Below, one piece after another: positions 7,808-15,219 of a stretch of 24,730 bases of DNA (the first letter of the stretch is position 1; each line of letters starts with the position of its first letter). The translations under genes were made by a program, and so were the position numbers. The notes under the pieces are model-generated. The model was not told the DNA's origin. It saw only the letters and a program-made list of their open reading frames with translations, and made no database searches. This stretch comes from an uncultured Lachnospiraceae bacterium (GTDB lineage Bacteria; Bacillota; Clostridia; Lachnospirales; Lachnospiraceae), in assembly GCA_947631075.1 (NCBI GenBank), contig CANRJU010000007.1, positions 1 to 24,730 on the forward strand. Direction: 5' to 3'.

Positions 7808-8725
7808 TTACAGTCTATTAAGCAAAACTTTCAATATATATTCAGCTTTACTTTCTCCTATATGTCTAAACAATTTCTGCATCTTTAAAAGCTTTCTTTT
7901 TGCTGAAATAGACTTCTTATAATTGTTGTATGACTCTATAGCTTTTTTCTTTGTACCAAGCTCGTTTGAAAATAGCCTTAACAATTCCAATGACATTACT
8001 TGTCCAGAATTGCTGTTTTTAAACAAGTTATGAATCTTTAGTTTAATCTTTTTCAATGCGCTGTATTCCATTGCCCCAACTGCATTTTCATCATGCTGTC
8101 TATATAAAATATAACTTGATTCATCAAAATAAATTTTCCCAAATAAAGCCGCAACCTCAGCAACCCAAGCATCGTGAATTCGATTTTTGAGCAGTTCTTC
8201 AGACGGCCGGTGTTCCTCGGCGCACAAAAAGTTTCGTAAACTTTTTGTCATTACATATGTACAACCGCTGATTATATTGCCTCTTATAACTGTCCCATAA
8301 TTTATTACTGGACATGTGACAAAACGCAGATGCGGATTCTTGAGCTGCGTATCTACAATCGTCTGATTAGACGCATATAGTGTCATTCCGTTAACATCTC
8401 GAATTTTATCAATCGCAGTTATTAGCTTGTTTTCAAACCACACATCATCTTGATCTGCAAATGCATAATAATCGCTGTCACTGTCGGTTTTATATAATGC
8501 ATTCATAAAGCTGTTGCCAATGCCCATATTTGTAGATAAGTCAACAAAAACATTGTTATATTTTTCACTATAATACTTTAATATTTCAGGAGTATTATCC
8601 GTTGACCCGTCGTCTCTAATGAGCAATTTTACTGCAACATCTTTTTGATTAAGTATGCTCTCAATTTGTGGTACAATATATTTTGAACCGTTGTAAGTAC
8701 TGAGAACGACAGATACCGTATACAT
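7808..8725 (-). CDS. Family 2 glycosyltransferase (rhamnosyltransferase-like)
   Basis: This is a cytoplasmic-face GT-A enzyme that adds a sugar to the lipid-linked repeat unit. It has the N-terminal VSVVLSTYNGSKY strand-turn, the RDDGSTDNT nucleotide motif about residue 40, and ADQDDVW (about 90-96), a metal-binding version frequent in rhamnosyltransferases. With a full dTDP-rhamnose pathway nearby, rhamnose is a plausible donor, but specificity cannot be read directly. A GTG at 8729-8731 abuts the ribosome site GAGG, so the ATG at 8723-8725 (5 nt spacing) is taken, giving 305 residues. The gene ends 27 nt before the cytidylyltransferase start. Confidence 0.88.
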   Translation of the reverse strand: MYTVSVVLSTYNGSKYIVPQIESILNQKDVAVKLLIRDDGSTDNTPEILKYYSEKYNNVFVDLSTNMGIGNSFMNALYKTDSDSDYYAFADQDDVWFENKLITAIDKIRDVNGMTLYASNQTIVDTQLKNPHLRFVTCPVINYGTVIRGNIISGCTYVMTKSLRNFLCAEEHRPSEELLKNRIHDAWVAEVAALFGKIYFDESSYILYRQHDENAVGAMEYSALKKIKLKIHNLFKNSNSGQVMSLELLRLFSNELGTKKKAIESYNNYKKSISAKRKLLKMQKLFRHIGESKAEYILKVLLNRL

Positions 8726-8738
8726 ATGCACCTCAAGA

Positions 8739-9674
8739 TTAAATTAAACTCTGCCAATCATGCCGCAGCCTTTGTTTAATAATTGCCTGTTCTTGCTCAT
8801 TTGGAACTGTAAGATAATCACCATATCTGTGTTCCAAATACTCTTCAGGCTTATTCGGCACCATAATCTGAAGTCCTTCAAAATTCATATCTTTTACAGG
8901 AAACCAAACTTCTCTCAACATTTTTTCGCCAAAATACCGCTTTGCGCCTAACGGTATGGTCAAGTACTGCGAATTGCCATTATATTTATTTAACGCTCTG
9001 AGGATTCTGAAGAAGTCCTTGCGAGAAATTGGCAGAAATAGGCACGCAAAAGCTTTTCTGACAAATAAATTCATTTTAAGTTCACGGGAACCCTTGGCCA
9101 AGTAATTTACAAATGGGTCGTTAGATTTGAAACACCTTCTGCATATATAACCTTGATGTAAAAGATTAGACAAAGTTCCTTTAACTTTATCTAAAAGCTT
9201 ATTGTTTAAGCAGCTGTCCATGGGGAGGATGTCCAAGTATGCATAACTTTCATATATATTAGAATTTCCGATTTCATCGCTAATTAACGACGATAGGTTC
9301 GAATCTCTTTTATAAAAATGTGCTCCGCAAGTTATTACCTCGTTATCCTGTGGGTATATAAATGTGTAACTATCACTAAACTTGGAGTTTTTGAAAATAT
9401 CACCAAACTTTTCATAGTCCGGTCTGGGCATAACAATATCTATATCGTCATCCCACGGAAGAGCCTGTCCATCGCGTACCGCTCCAATTAATGCACCTGC
9501 AAATACCATATAGGTCAGAGAATTATTTCTGCATATTTCATCGAAAACTTTCAAGGAATCTATCAGCTGTTTTTTTACTATTAACAATTCGTCATCTGTC
9601 AGTGCCCTATAAAATCTTTTATAATTTCCTCTTTCTAATATTTCGTTTTTTATTTCTTTTGTAGATAATCTCAT
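8739..9674 (-). CDS. LicD-family phosphotransferase
   Basis: LicD proteins attach a phospho-group such as phosphocholine or a phosphopolyol from a CDP-donor to surface glycans. The 311-residue protein has the family core in order: YMVFAGALIGAVRDG at about 55-69, then PWDDDIDIVMPRPDYEKF at 73-90 with the metal-binding aspartates D75, D76, D77 and D79. Length fits small LicD proteins. It lies in the same run as an IspD/TarI-like cytidylyltransferase, which suggests that the CDP-compound made there may be used here. No choline kinase or transporter is visible in the window, so phosphocholine is not specifically supported. Confidence 0.88.
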   Translation of the reverse strand: MRLSTKEIKNEILERGNYKRFYRALTDDELLIVKKQLIDSLKVFDEICRNNSLTYMVFAGALIGAVRDGQALPWDDDIDIVMPRPDYEKFGDIFKNSKFSDSYTFIYPQDNEVITCGAHFYKRDSNLSSLISDEIGNSNIYESYAYLDILPMDSCLNNKLLDKVKGTLSNLLHQGYICRRCFKSNDPFVNYLAKGSRELKMNLFVRKAFACLFLPISRKDFFRILRALNKYNGNSQYLTIPLGAKRYFGEKMLREVWFPVKDMNFEGLQIMVPNKPEEYLEHRYGDYLTVPNEQEQAIIKQRLRHDWQSLI

Positions 9675-9748
9675 ATCGCAGCTCCTATATCAAATAAATA
9701 TTTCCCACCGTTTATATTACAATTGCAATAGCAAGGTATTTTTGCACA

Positions 9749-10852
9749 TTATTTATAGCTATTAAATATATTTTCAATTTGTTTTTCCACAATTTTTAAA
9801 TCGAATTCTTTTACTTTCTCTTTATTGTGCACCCCAAAACTCTTAATGGCTTCTGCATCTTCAATCATTTTTTCTATAGCGTTTGAAAATCCCTTTACAT
9901 CATTCGGTTCAACAAGATATCCGCCATCGCTATCGATCAAATCTACATTTCCGCGTATTTTAGAAGCCACAACGGGTTTTCCACATGCCATTGCTTCCAT
10001 CAAAGCAACTGACAATCCTTCCTGCAATGAAGGTAATACAAAAATATCTGCAGCATTACACAAGCTGTTTATATCTGTTCTGTAACCCAAAAAATGAATT
10101 TGTTTGCCTATGCCAGCACGTTGTACATAATCATTTAATTTGTCGGTCAATCTTCCATCACCTGCAATAAAGTAATGAACGTGCTCATTTTTCATTTCAC
10201 GTACTGCTTTTATAACTGTTATGTGATTTTTCCTTGGAATAAGTTCTCCTACTGATAAAAGAACTTTATCATTTTCTGTTAAACTGAATTCCTTTCTAAG
10301 ATAATCTGGTTGAGGATGGCTTATGAATTCTGTAATATCTACACCAATCCCGTTAACTTTAAACACTCTTTTTGCCCTGAATGACTGTGCCACCAAATAA
10401 TCTTCATTGTTAATTACGATGAGTGCATCCGTAAAATGCGCAAGGCATCGCTCAACACAATAATAAACAATGCTTGATAGTCGAGCCCCCTTATAAAAAT
10501 GAAAACCATGCGCCATATATATCACGTGACAATGGCAAAGCATGCCTATGATTCTTCCGGCAACACCGCCAACAGGTTCGTGACAAAATATAATATCATA
10601 CCTATTTCTTTTCACAAGCCCATAAAGCTGCTTAAATGCATTAATGTTTTTTAAACTGTAAGGGCTTCTGCAAAACGGAACGATATGAACTATAAATCCG
10701 AAATCTTTCTTAAGATCATTTGAGAATCTTCCGGTTTCAGAACAGGCACACTCTACTACAAATCCCTTTCTCTCAAGATTCTTAATATGTGGCACAAGAA
10801 AGTTCCAAATCATTGAATCAGTGGTGCAAACTACTAATACTTTTTTACTCAT
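9749..10852 (-). CDS. Family 4 glycosyltransferase
   Basis: This 367-residue GT-B enzyme transfers a sugar onto the growing lipid-linked oligosaccharide. Visible family marks are the acceptor-side MAHGFHFYKG at about 113-122, VNGIGVD (166-172) at the domain hinge, LSVGELIPRKNH (199-210), AGDGRL, LGYRTDI and the donor-site E278-x7-E286 pair within QEGLSVALMEAMACGKPVV. The HGFHFYKGA motif is often found in EpsD/EpsF-type enzymes that act early in exopolysaccharide assembly, probably adding the second sugar after the initiating transferase encoded just upstream (stop at 10857, 4 nt before this ATG). Sugar specificity is unknown. Confidence 0.9.
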   Translation of the reverse strand: MSKKVLVVCTTDSMIWNFLVPHIKNLERKGFVVECACSETGRFSNDLKKDFGFIVHIVPFCRSPYSLKNINAFKQLYGLVKRNRYDIIFCHEPVGGVAGRIIGMLCHCHVIYMAHGFHFYKGARLSSIVYYCVERCLAHFTDALIVINNEDYLVAQSFRAKRVFKVNGIGVDITEFISHPQPDYLRKEFSLTENDKVLLSVGELIPRKNHITVIKAVREMKNEHVHYFIAGDGRLTDKLNDYVQRAGIGKQIHFLGYRTDINSLCNAADIFVLPSLQEGLSVALMEAMACGKPVVASKIRGNVDLIDSDGGYLVEPNDVKGFSNAIEKMIEDAEAIKSFGVHNKEKVKEFDLKIVEKQIENIFNSYK

Positions 10853-10856
10853 ATAC

Positions 10857-11609
10857 TTACCTTATGCTTTCACCTTTGCTAAGCGCCGGAACGCTTTCCT
10901 GAATTATCGTATCTTCTTTGCGAATCCCCATCACCGCCAATACAGTCATAACCATTTCCTTAATATCTCTGAAGAACCCAAACTCCCTCAACTCCCTAAG
11001 GTTATACTCCATCTTCCCCGGCAACACTTCTTCTATGTACGTCCTATCGGGGTCGGCGGCAGCGTCCAACAGCTCCGCCTCATCCTTGTAATAGATACTT
11101 GCAAGGCTCGTGACGCCCGCGGGTAAAAGCAGCGTCGCCATCATCTCGGGAGTGTAGTGCTCAACATACTTCGGAACCTCGGGGCGGGTGCCTACAAAGG
11201 TCATCGTTCCGCGCAGGACGTCTATCAGCTGGCTTATTTCATCAAGCCTGAATTTGCGGATAAACCGCCCCGTCCTCGTTATCCGGCAGTCGTCTTTTAC
11301 GGTGACTGCCGTGCCGCTTTTATCGGCATTGTTGACCATCGAGCGGAACTTGAATATCCGAAAATGCCTGCCGTACTGCGTGACACGCTCCTGCCTATAA
11401 AAGACAGGTCCCGGAGAATCTATCTTTATCGCAATCGCCAAAATCAGAAATATCGGCGACAGGATTATCAGCATTATCAGCGAAACAACGATGTCAAAAG
11501 CCCTTTTGAAGAACAGGCTGACCTGCTTCTTTTTTAAGATGTCGTAGTTCTCCCTGACCTCGTCGCACTGCATTTCGGGCGGCAGGTCTTCCCACTTTTT
11601 AAGCATCAT
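10857..11609 (-). CDS. Initiating undecaprenyl-phosphate sugar phosphotransferase (PglC-like)
   Basis: This enzyme starts repeat-unit synthesis by moving a sugar-1-phosphate from a UDP-sugar to undecaprenyl phosphate at the inner face of the membrane. The 250-residue protein is a small monotopic type: one re-entrant hydrophobic helix at about 37-62 (KRAFDIVVSLIML, ending at a PxxxxxA region), then SPGPVFYRQERVTQYG, FKFRSM (87-92), and the catalytic RLDE pair D123-E124, then VGTRPEVPKYV. The long N-terminal cytoplasmic extension is about 30 residues. Its ATG overlaps the aminotransferase stop. Together with that gene and the capD-like remnant it points to a 4-amino sugar (bacillosamine- or AAT-galactose-like) as initiating residue, by inference. 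Confidence 0.92.
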   Translation of the reverse strand: MMLKKWEDLPPEMQCDEVRENYDILKKKQVSLFFKRAFDIVVSLIMLIILSPIFLILAIAIKIDSPGPVFYRQERVTQYGRHFRIFKFRSMVNNADKSGTAVTVKDDCRITRTGRFIRKFRLDEISQLIDVLRGTMTFVGTRPEVPKYVEHYTPEMMATLLLPAGVTSLASIYYKDEAELLDAAADPDRTYIEEVLPGKMEYNLRELREFGFFRDIKEMVMTVLAVMGIRKEDTIIQESVPALSKGESIR

Positions 11610-12808
11610 CTTATGCTCTCAACCGCTTTCCTGTATTCGTTTATTACCAGCTCCACCTGCTCGTCTGTCAAGCAAGTATGCAGCGGTAGCGTTATCTCAT
11701 TAGCATACTGTCTATAAGCGTTCGGATAATCCTTAATATCAAATCCGAGCTTTTTATATGCCGTGTGCATCGGCAGGGGCTTATAGTGGACATTAGTCGC
11801 AACGCCCTGCTCCGCCATTTTCGTGATAATCCCGTTCCTCTGCCCGACGGTTATGTTCGGCACTCGTGTTATGTAAAGATGCCCCGAAGATTCGTATTCA
11901 TCGGTGTAGTAATCAAGAGTCTGAATACCGAGCGGGCGAAGAGCTTCGTCGTAGCGGCGGATTATCTCTTTTCTGCGCTCAAGCATTTTCGGGTAGCGTT
12001 CAAGCTGCTTTAGTCCTATCGCGCCCATTATGTCGGTCATGTTACATTTATAATAGGTGCCGACGACGTCGTATTCCCACGCTCCTAACTTTGTTTTCGC
12101 GAGCGCGTCCTTTGACTGACCGTGAAGGCTCAGAAGTTGGAGCTGATGATATATCTCCTCGTCGTCAATGCCGTCTATCGTTCTCCAAGTCAGCACGCCT
12201 CCCTCTGCGGTCGTCAGATTCTTGACCGCGTGGAAGCTGAAGCTTGAAAAGTCGGCTATGCTGCCAACCATTCTGCCGTGCCACTTCGCACCAAAGGCAT
12301 GAGCTGTATCCGCGCAAACGGCTATTCTTCCTATTGCTGCTTGAATATCGTTGCTCGGCTTGAACAGATTCTTTTTACTGTTTACTATCTCAAATATCTT
12401 GTCATAGTCGCAAGGCACGCCGCCTAAGTCTACAGGAATAATCGCCTTTGTCTTTTCGGTGATTGCCCTTTCAAGGGCGTCGTAGTCCATCTCCAAGCAA
12501 TTTGGCTTAGTATCCACCAAAATCAGCTTTGCGCCAACGTGGCAGACGACAGAAGCCGTCGCGGTATAGGTGTAAGCGGTAGTTATAACCTCGTCGCCAT
12601 CGCCTATGCCGAGAATATGCAGAGCCATCTCCGCGCAGGCTGTCTGAGAATTGAGGCAGCAAGCCTTTTTTACGCCTATGTAATCGGCTATTCTTCTTTC
12701 AAGTTCCTTGACCCTCGGGCCTGTCGTTATCCAACCCGACCTAAGAGCCTCGGCAACTTCGTTTATCTCCGCCTCCGAAATGTCGGGAGGTGAAAACGGT
12801 ACGTTCAT
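11606..12808 (-). CDS. DegT/DnrJ/EryC1/StrS sugar aminotransferase
   Basis: This PLP enzyme transfers an amino group, usually from glutamate, to a keto-sugar nucleotide, typically a UDP-4-keto-6-deoxy-HexNAc made by a CapD/PglF-type dehydratase. The 400-residue protein has the start VPFSPPDIS, the substrate loop SGWITTGP at 24-31, the CADTAHAFGA segment with the PLP-contacting D167, and the Schiff-base lysine K196 in FSFHAVKNLTTAEGG. Its ATG follows GGAAT-type purines and lies 15 nt after the capD-like remnant, so it was part of the same pathway. Because that dehydratase is truncated in this window, the aminotransferase may lack its substrate unless another dehydratase exists elsewhere. Confidence 0.93.
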   Translation of the reverse strand: MNVPFSPPDISEAEINEVAEALRSGWITTGPRVKELERRIADYIGVKKACCLNSQTACAEMALHILGIGDGDEVITTAYTYTATASVVCHVGAKLILVDTKPNCLEMDYDALERAITEKTKAIIPVDLGGVPCDYDKIFEIVNSKKNLFKPSNDIQAAIGRIAVCADTAHAFGAKWHGRMVGSIADFSSFSFHAVKNLTTAEGGVLTWRTIDGIDDEEIYHQLQLLSLHGQSKDALAKTKLGAWEYDVVGTYYKCNMTDIMGAIGLKQLERYPKMLERRKEIIRRYDEALRPLGIQTLDYYTDEYESSGHLYITRVPNITVGQRNGIITKMAEQGVATNVHYKPLPMHTAYKKLGFDIKDYPNAYRQYANEITLPLHTCLTDEQVELVINEYRKAVESIR

Positions 12809-12823
12809 TTCTATTCCTTCTTT

Positions 12824-13070
12824 TCAAACCGCAATCGGCTGTTTTTTCTCCTCGGGAGTGTAAGTGTCAACCACCTCGGCGACCCGATGCTTCATATCCT
12901 TTTCGTTTGAATATGCCGCGCGCATAAGTTCCTGAAGCTTCTCCAAAAACTCGTCCTCGTCGAACGGTATGGGTCTGCCGATGTGTATAAGATGGTTCGG
13001 GGTGGTCTTCATACCCTCCTCAGCCATAAGCTTTTCTTCATAGAGCTTTTCGCCGGGGCGCAGACCCCCT
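12824..13070 (-). pseudogene. 3' remnant of CapD/PglF-like nucleoside-diphosphate-sugar dehydratase
   Basis: Only about 82 C-terminal residues remain. They carry the CapD/FlaA1 C-terminal mark GLRPGEKLYEE followed by LMAEEGMKTT, HIGRPIPFDEDEF and a terminal EVVDTYTP segment. A complete membrane-bound CapD-type protein is usually around 600 residues, so the membrane part and the whole Rossmann domain are absent. Homology stops at about 13060-13070, next to TTGTCAAG. The open frame that continues to 13138 is made of the adjacent terminator and element sequence and does not look like a dehydratase. The most direct reading is that the recombinase-bearing element interrupted this gene. The other part would have to lie beyond the window. 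Confidence 0.8.
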
Positions 13071-13071
13071 G

Positions 13072-13079
13072 TTGTCAAG
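13072..13079 (+). repeat. TTGTCAAG at left edge, direct copy of 19925-19932
   Basis: The octamer lies exactly where the capD-like homology stops. Around it GTTGT (13071-13075) and ACAAC (13086-13090) form a short inverted repeat, a layout seen in recombinase attachment sites. The role is a hypothesis. Confidence 0.35.
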
Positions 13080-13124
13080 ATAGTAACAACAAAAAATCTG
13101 AACTTTTTTCTCGTTACAGAACAA

Positions 13125-13171
13125 AAAGACCGCCGCACAGAGTGAATTCATCACCGAGTGCGACGGTCTTT
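13125..13171 (-). terminator. Terminator of the recombinase operon
   Basis: AAAGACCGCCGCAC (13125-13138) pairs with GTGCGACGGTCTTT (13158-13171), a 14-bp stem with one mismatch and a 19-nt loop. On the minus strand the hairpin is followed by TTTTTGTTC, a normal intrinsic-terminator tail. It lies about 30 nt after the last recombinase stop. Confidence 0.8.
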
Positions 13172-13201
13172 AAGTTTATTTGTCTGTGAGCTGCTATGTG
13201 C

Positions 13202-13576
13202 TTATGTTGTGAGCTGCTCCAAGCTGTGAATCAGATCGAATACCGCAAAGCTGTCCGCTGTTTCGTGATTCGGCAAGGCGTAGCAGATCGTCTTGCCTTG
13301 CTCTTTCAGCTTTCCGGCGAAGTCCATATAGGTCACGGTGTCACGGCTGAAATGCGACGGCTTCACGGCGAGTACGGTGTCGAAGATACCCTCATCAGCC
13401 ATTTCGATGATTGATTTGAGCGACTGTCCGTTTTGCATACCCGAAGTCCCCAACACCGAAACTATGGCTGTCACGGCATAGCCTTTCGCCGATGCGTAAT
13501 CTTTCAGCATCTCAACCTGTGCGTCAAGTGCCGCCTGATCGTTATTACCTACTCTTGCGTAAATACATACTTTCAT
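13202..13576 (-). CDS. Small stand-alone resolvase-domain protein, catalytic residues lost
   Basis: This 124-residue protein is just the N-terminal resolvase fold of serine recombinases: MKVCIYARVG at the start, a helix DAQVEMLKDYASAKGY, and the VKPSHFSRD loop at 71-79. In active enzymes the first motif reads YARxS with the nucleophile at position 10; here it is G10. The first arginine of the S-R-x-x-R loop is H75, while R78 is kept. It should therefore not cut DNA. It has no recombinase or zinc-ribbon domain. It may act as a regulator or a partner of the larger recombinases, or be a decayed copy. AGGAG at 13583-13587, 6 nt from the ATG, shows it is translated as the last gene of the operon. 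Confidence 0.8.
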   Translation of the reverse strand: MKVCIYARVGNNDQAALDAQVEMLKDYASAKGYAVTAIVSVLGTSGMQNGQSLKSIIEMADEGIFDTVLAVKPSHFSRDTVTYMDFAGKLKEQGKTICYALPNHETADSFAVFDLIHSLEQLTT

Positions 13577-13602
13577 TTCATTCTCCTGTTCATATAAGAT
13601 TT

Positions 13603-15219
13603 TTACACCACGGCTGGGATCGCCTCGGCGTTCCGTTTGATGTACGAATCCGTTCGTTCAAGTAAATCGTCAAACAGAAAAGCTATCTCCATCCGCTCGC
13701 TGTTGTAAATATAGATAACGTCTATGAAAGCTCTCACCGCTTCGCGCGTCAGCTTATCCGCTATCCCCGTGTCAGATTCCTTTTTCCGAACCTCTGAAAG
13801 CTCGTGAAAAATTCCGTCCTCCGTATCGCTCTCGCCTTGAAGAAATGCCAAACGGTCTGTCATACGGGAGATTTCTTCCGTCAGCTTTTCTTTGCATTTC
13901 AGATACTCTGCTTTCTCCAAATGCCCGTTCGCATAATTCTCATACGCTCTTATGCGCTCGGCTTTTTTATCTTCGAGGCTTCGTTTCAGATTTTTCTGCT
14001 CGGCAATCAAATCGGCGCGGTTTGCGTCCCTGATCCGCTCGGCGGCTTTCGCAAGCTTGTCAAGGCGTTCAAGCTGCTTTTTCAAGGCATACCACACCTG
14101 CCCTTCAATGCGCTTCGCTTCATATCGCTGTGTGGAACAGGTTGAAATTTTACCGCTGCTCACTCTGTGATTACATACAATGACGACTTCGGCGGTATTT
14201 GAATACATCATCGTCAATCGGCAATTTCCGCAGCGTATCTTGCCCGTGAGAATATCTCCGCGATCCTGTTTGAAACCGCTGAATCTCACGCTGCGAATCG
14301 CCTCCTGCGCCGCTTCAAATTCCTCAACCGTAACGATGCCCTCATGGTTGTTATCGGATATAAACTGATCTCTTACGGGAACGTGACGCCTCTCCTTGCC
14401 TCCGACGCGAATATTCGTAGTCATGCCCTGCACCAAAGCGCCCGTGTAGGAGTAGGTTTTGAGTAAGCGCCACACCTTGCTTATGTCCCACAGCCATTCT
14501 TCCTCCGTCACAACACGGTTCCACGCTCCGCCTCCCGTTGTTGCGACACGATACTTTCCCGGGGTGGGAATGTCGTGTTCGTTAAGATAGTCTACTATCA
14601 TTCGGGTGGTGTATTTTTTGAGCGCAAGATCAAAGATAAGGCGAACGTACTTTGAAGCCACGGGGTCAATGATCCACTTGTGTGGGTCGTTCTCATCTTT
14701 CAGATAGCCGAACGGCACTCGTCCTGCCGTTGAAATCCCCTGTTTCCACTTTGTTTGAATCGCGCTTTTGAATTTTTTCGACGTGTCCTTGCTATAAAGC
14801 GTGTTGATCAGGTTGCCGATGCTCATTTCAAGTCCCATCGTCTGCCCGATGTAGTTGTTGCTGTCAAAGTTGGAATTAACCGCGATAAACCGCACACCGA
14901 GTACGGGAAAAATCTGTTCAAGATAATCCCCGACTCCGATATAGTCTCTGCCGAGGCGGGAAAGGTCTTTGACAAGAATTGTGTCGATCTTTCCCACTTT
15001 GGCGTCCTCGATCATCCGCTTGAACGCAGGACGGTCAAAATTAAGTCCGCTGTGACCGTCGTCGATATACTCCGAAACATTCTCATCGGGCATCTTTGTG
15101 ACTGACAAATAGGTTTGGAGAAGCAATCTCTGATTTTCGATGCTGTTGCTTTCGTCTTTTCCGTCTTTTCCGAGATCGCCGTCCGCAAGCGACAGCCTAA
15201 GATAGAACGCTATATTCAC
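13603..15219 (-). CDS. Large serine recombinase, intact catalytic set (recombinase A)
   Basis: Large serine recombinases integrate and excise elements by double-strand exchange at short core sites. The 538-residue protein has all catalytic parts: nucleophile S10 in YLRLS with R8, and SRLGR at 87-91 (R88 and R91). The recombinase domain runs about 160-310 (VPFGYL at 168-173), followed by a zinc ribbon with C330, C333, C349 and C361, then a charged coiled-coil at about 380-460. The start is GTG at 15217-15219, overlapping the stop of the upstream recombinase, with AAAGGAG about 9 nt before it. Its length and domain order fit TnpX/TndX-type enzymes. Confidence 0.92.
   Translation of the reverse strand: MNIAFYLRLSLADGDLGKDGKDESNSIENQRLLLQTYLSVTKMPDENVSEYIDDGHSGLNFDRPAFKRMIEDAKVGKIDTILVKDLSRLGRDYIGVGDYLEQIFPVLGVRFIAVNSNFDSNNYIGQTMGLEMSIGNLINTLYSKDTSKKFKSAIQTKWKQGISTAGRVPFGYLKDENDPHKWIIDPVASKYVRLIFDLALKKYTTRMIVDYLNEHDIPTPGKYRVATTGGGAWNRVVTEEEWLWDISKVWRLLKTYSYTGALVQGMTTNIRVGGKERRHVPVRDQFISDNNHEGIVTVEEFEAAQEAIRSVRFSGFKQDRGDILTGKIRCGNCRLTMMYSNTAEVVIVCNHRVSSGKISTCSTQRYEAKRIEGQVWYALKKQLERLDKLAKAAERIRDANRADLIAEQKNLKRSLEDKKAERIRAYENYANGHLEKAEYLKCKEKLTEEISRMTDRLAFLQGESDTEDGIFHELSEVRKKESDTGIADKLTREAVRAFIDVIYIYNSERMEIAFLFDDLLERTDSYIKRNAEAIPAVV

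Noticed and set aside
13092..13110. AAAAAA...TTTTTT dyad close to the element edge, as an insertion-sequence end
   Set aside because: The arms are only homopolymers, and no transposase accompanies it.
13071..13138. N-terminal extension of the open frame over the capD-like remnant
   Set aside because: The extra residues are translated from the terminator and element edge and show no dehydratase features, so the remnant is taken to start near 13070.
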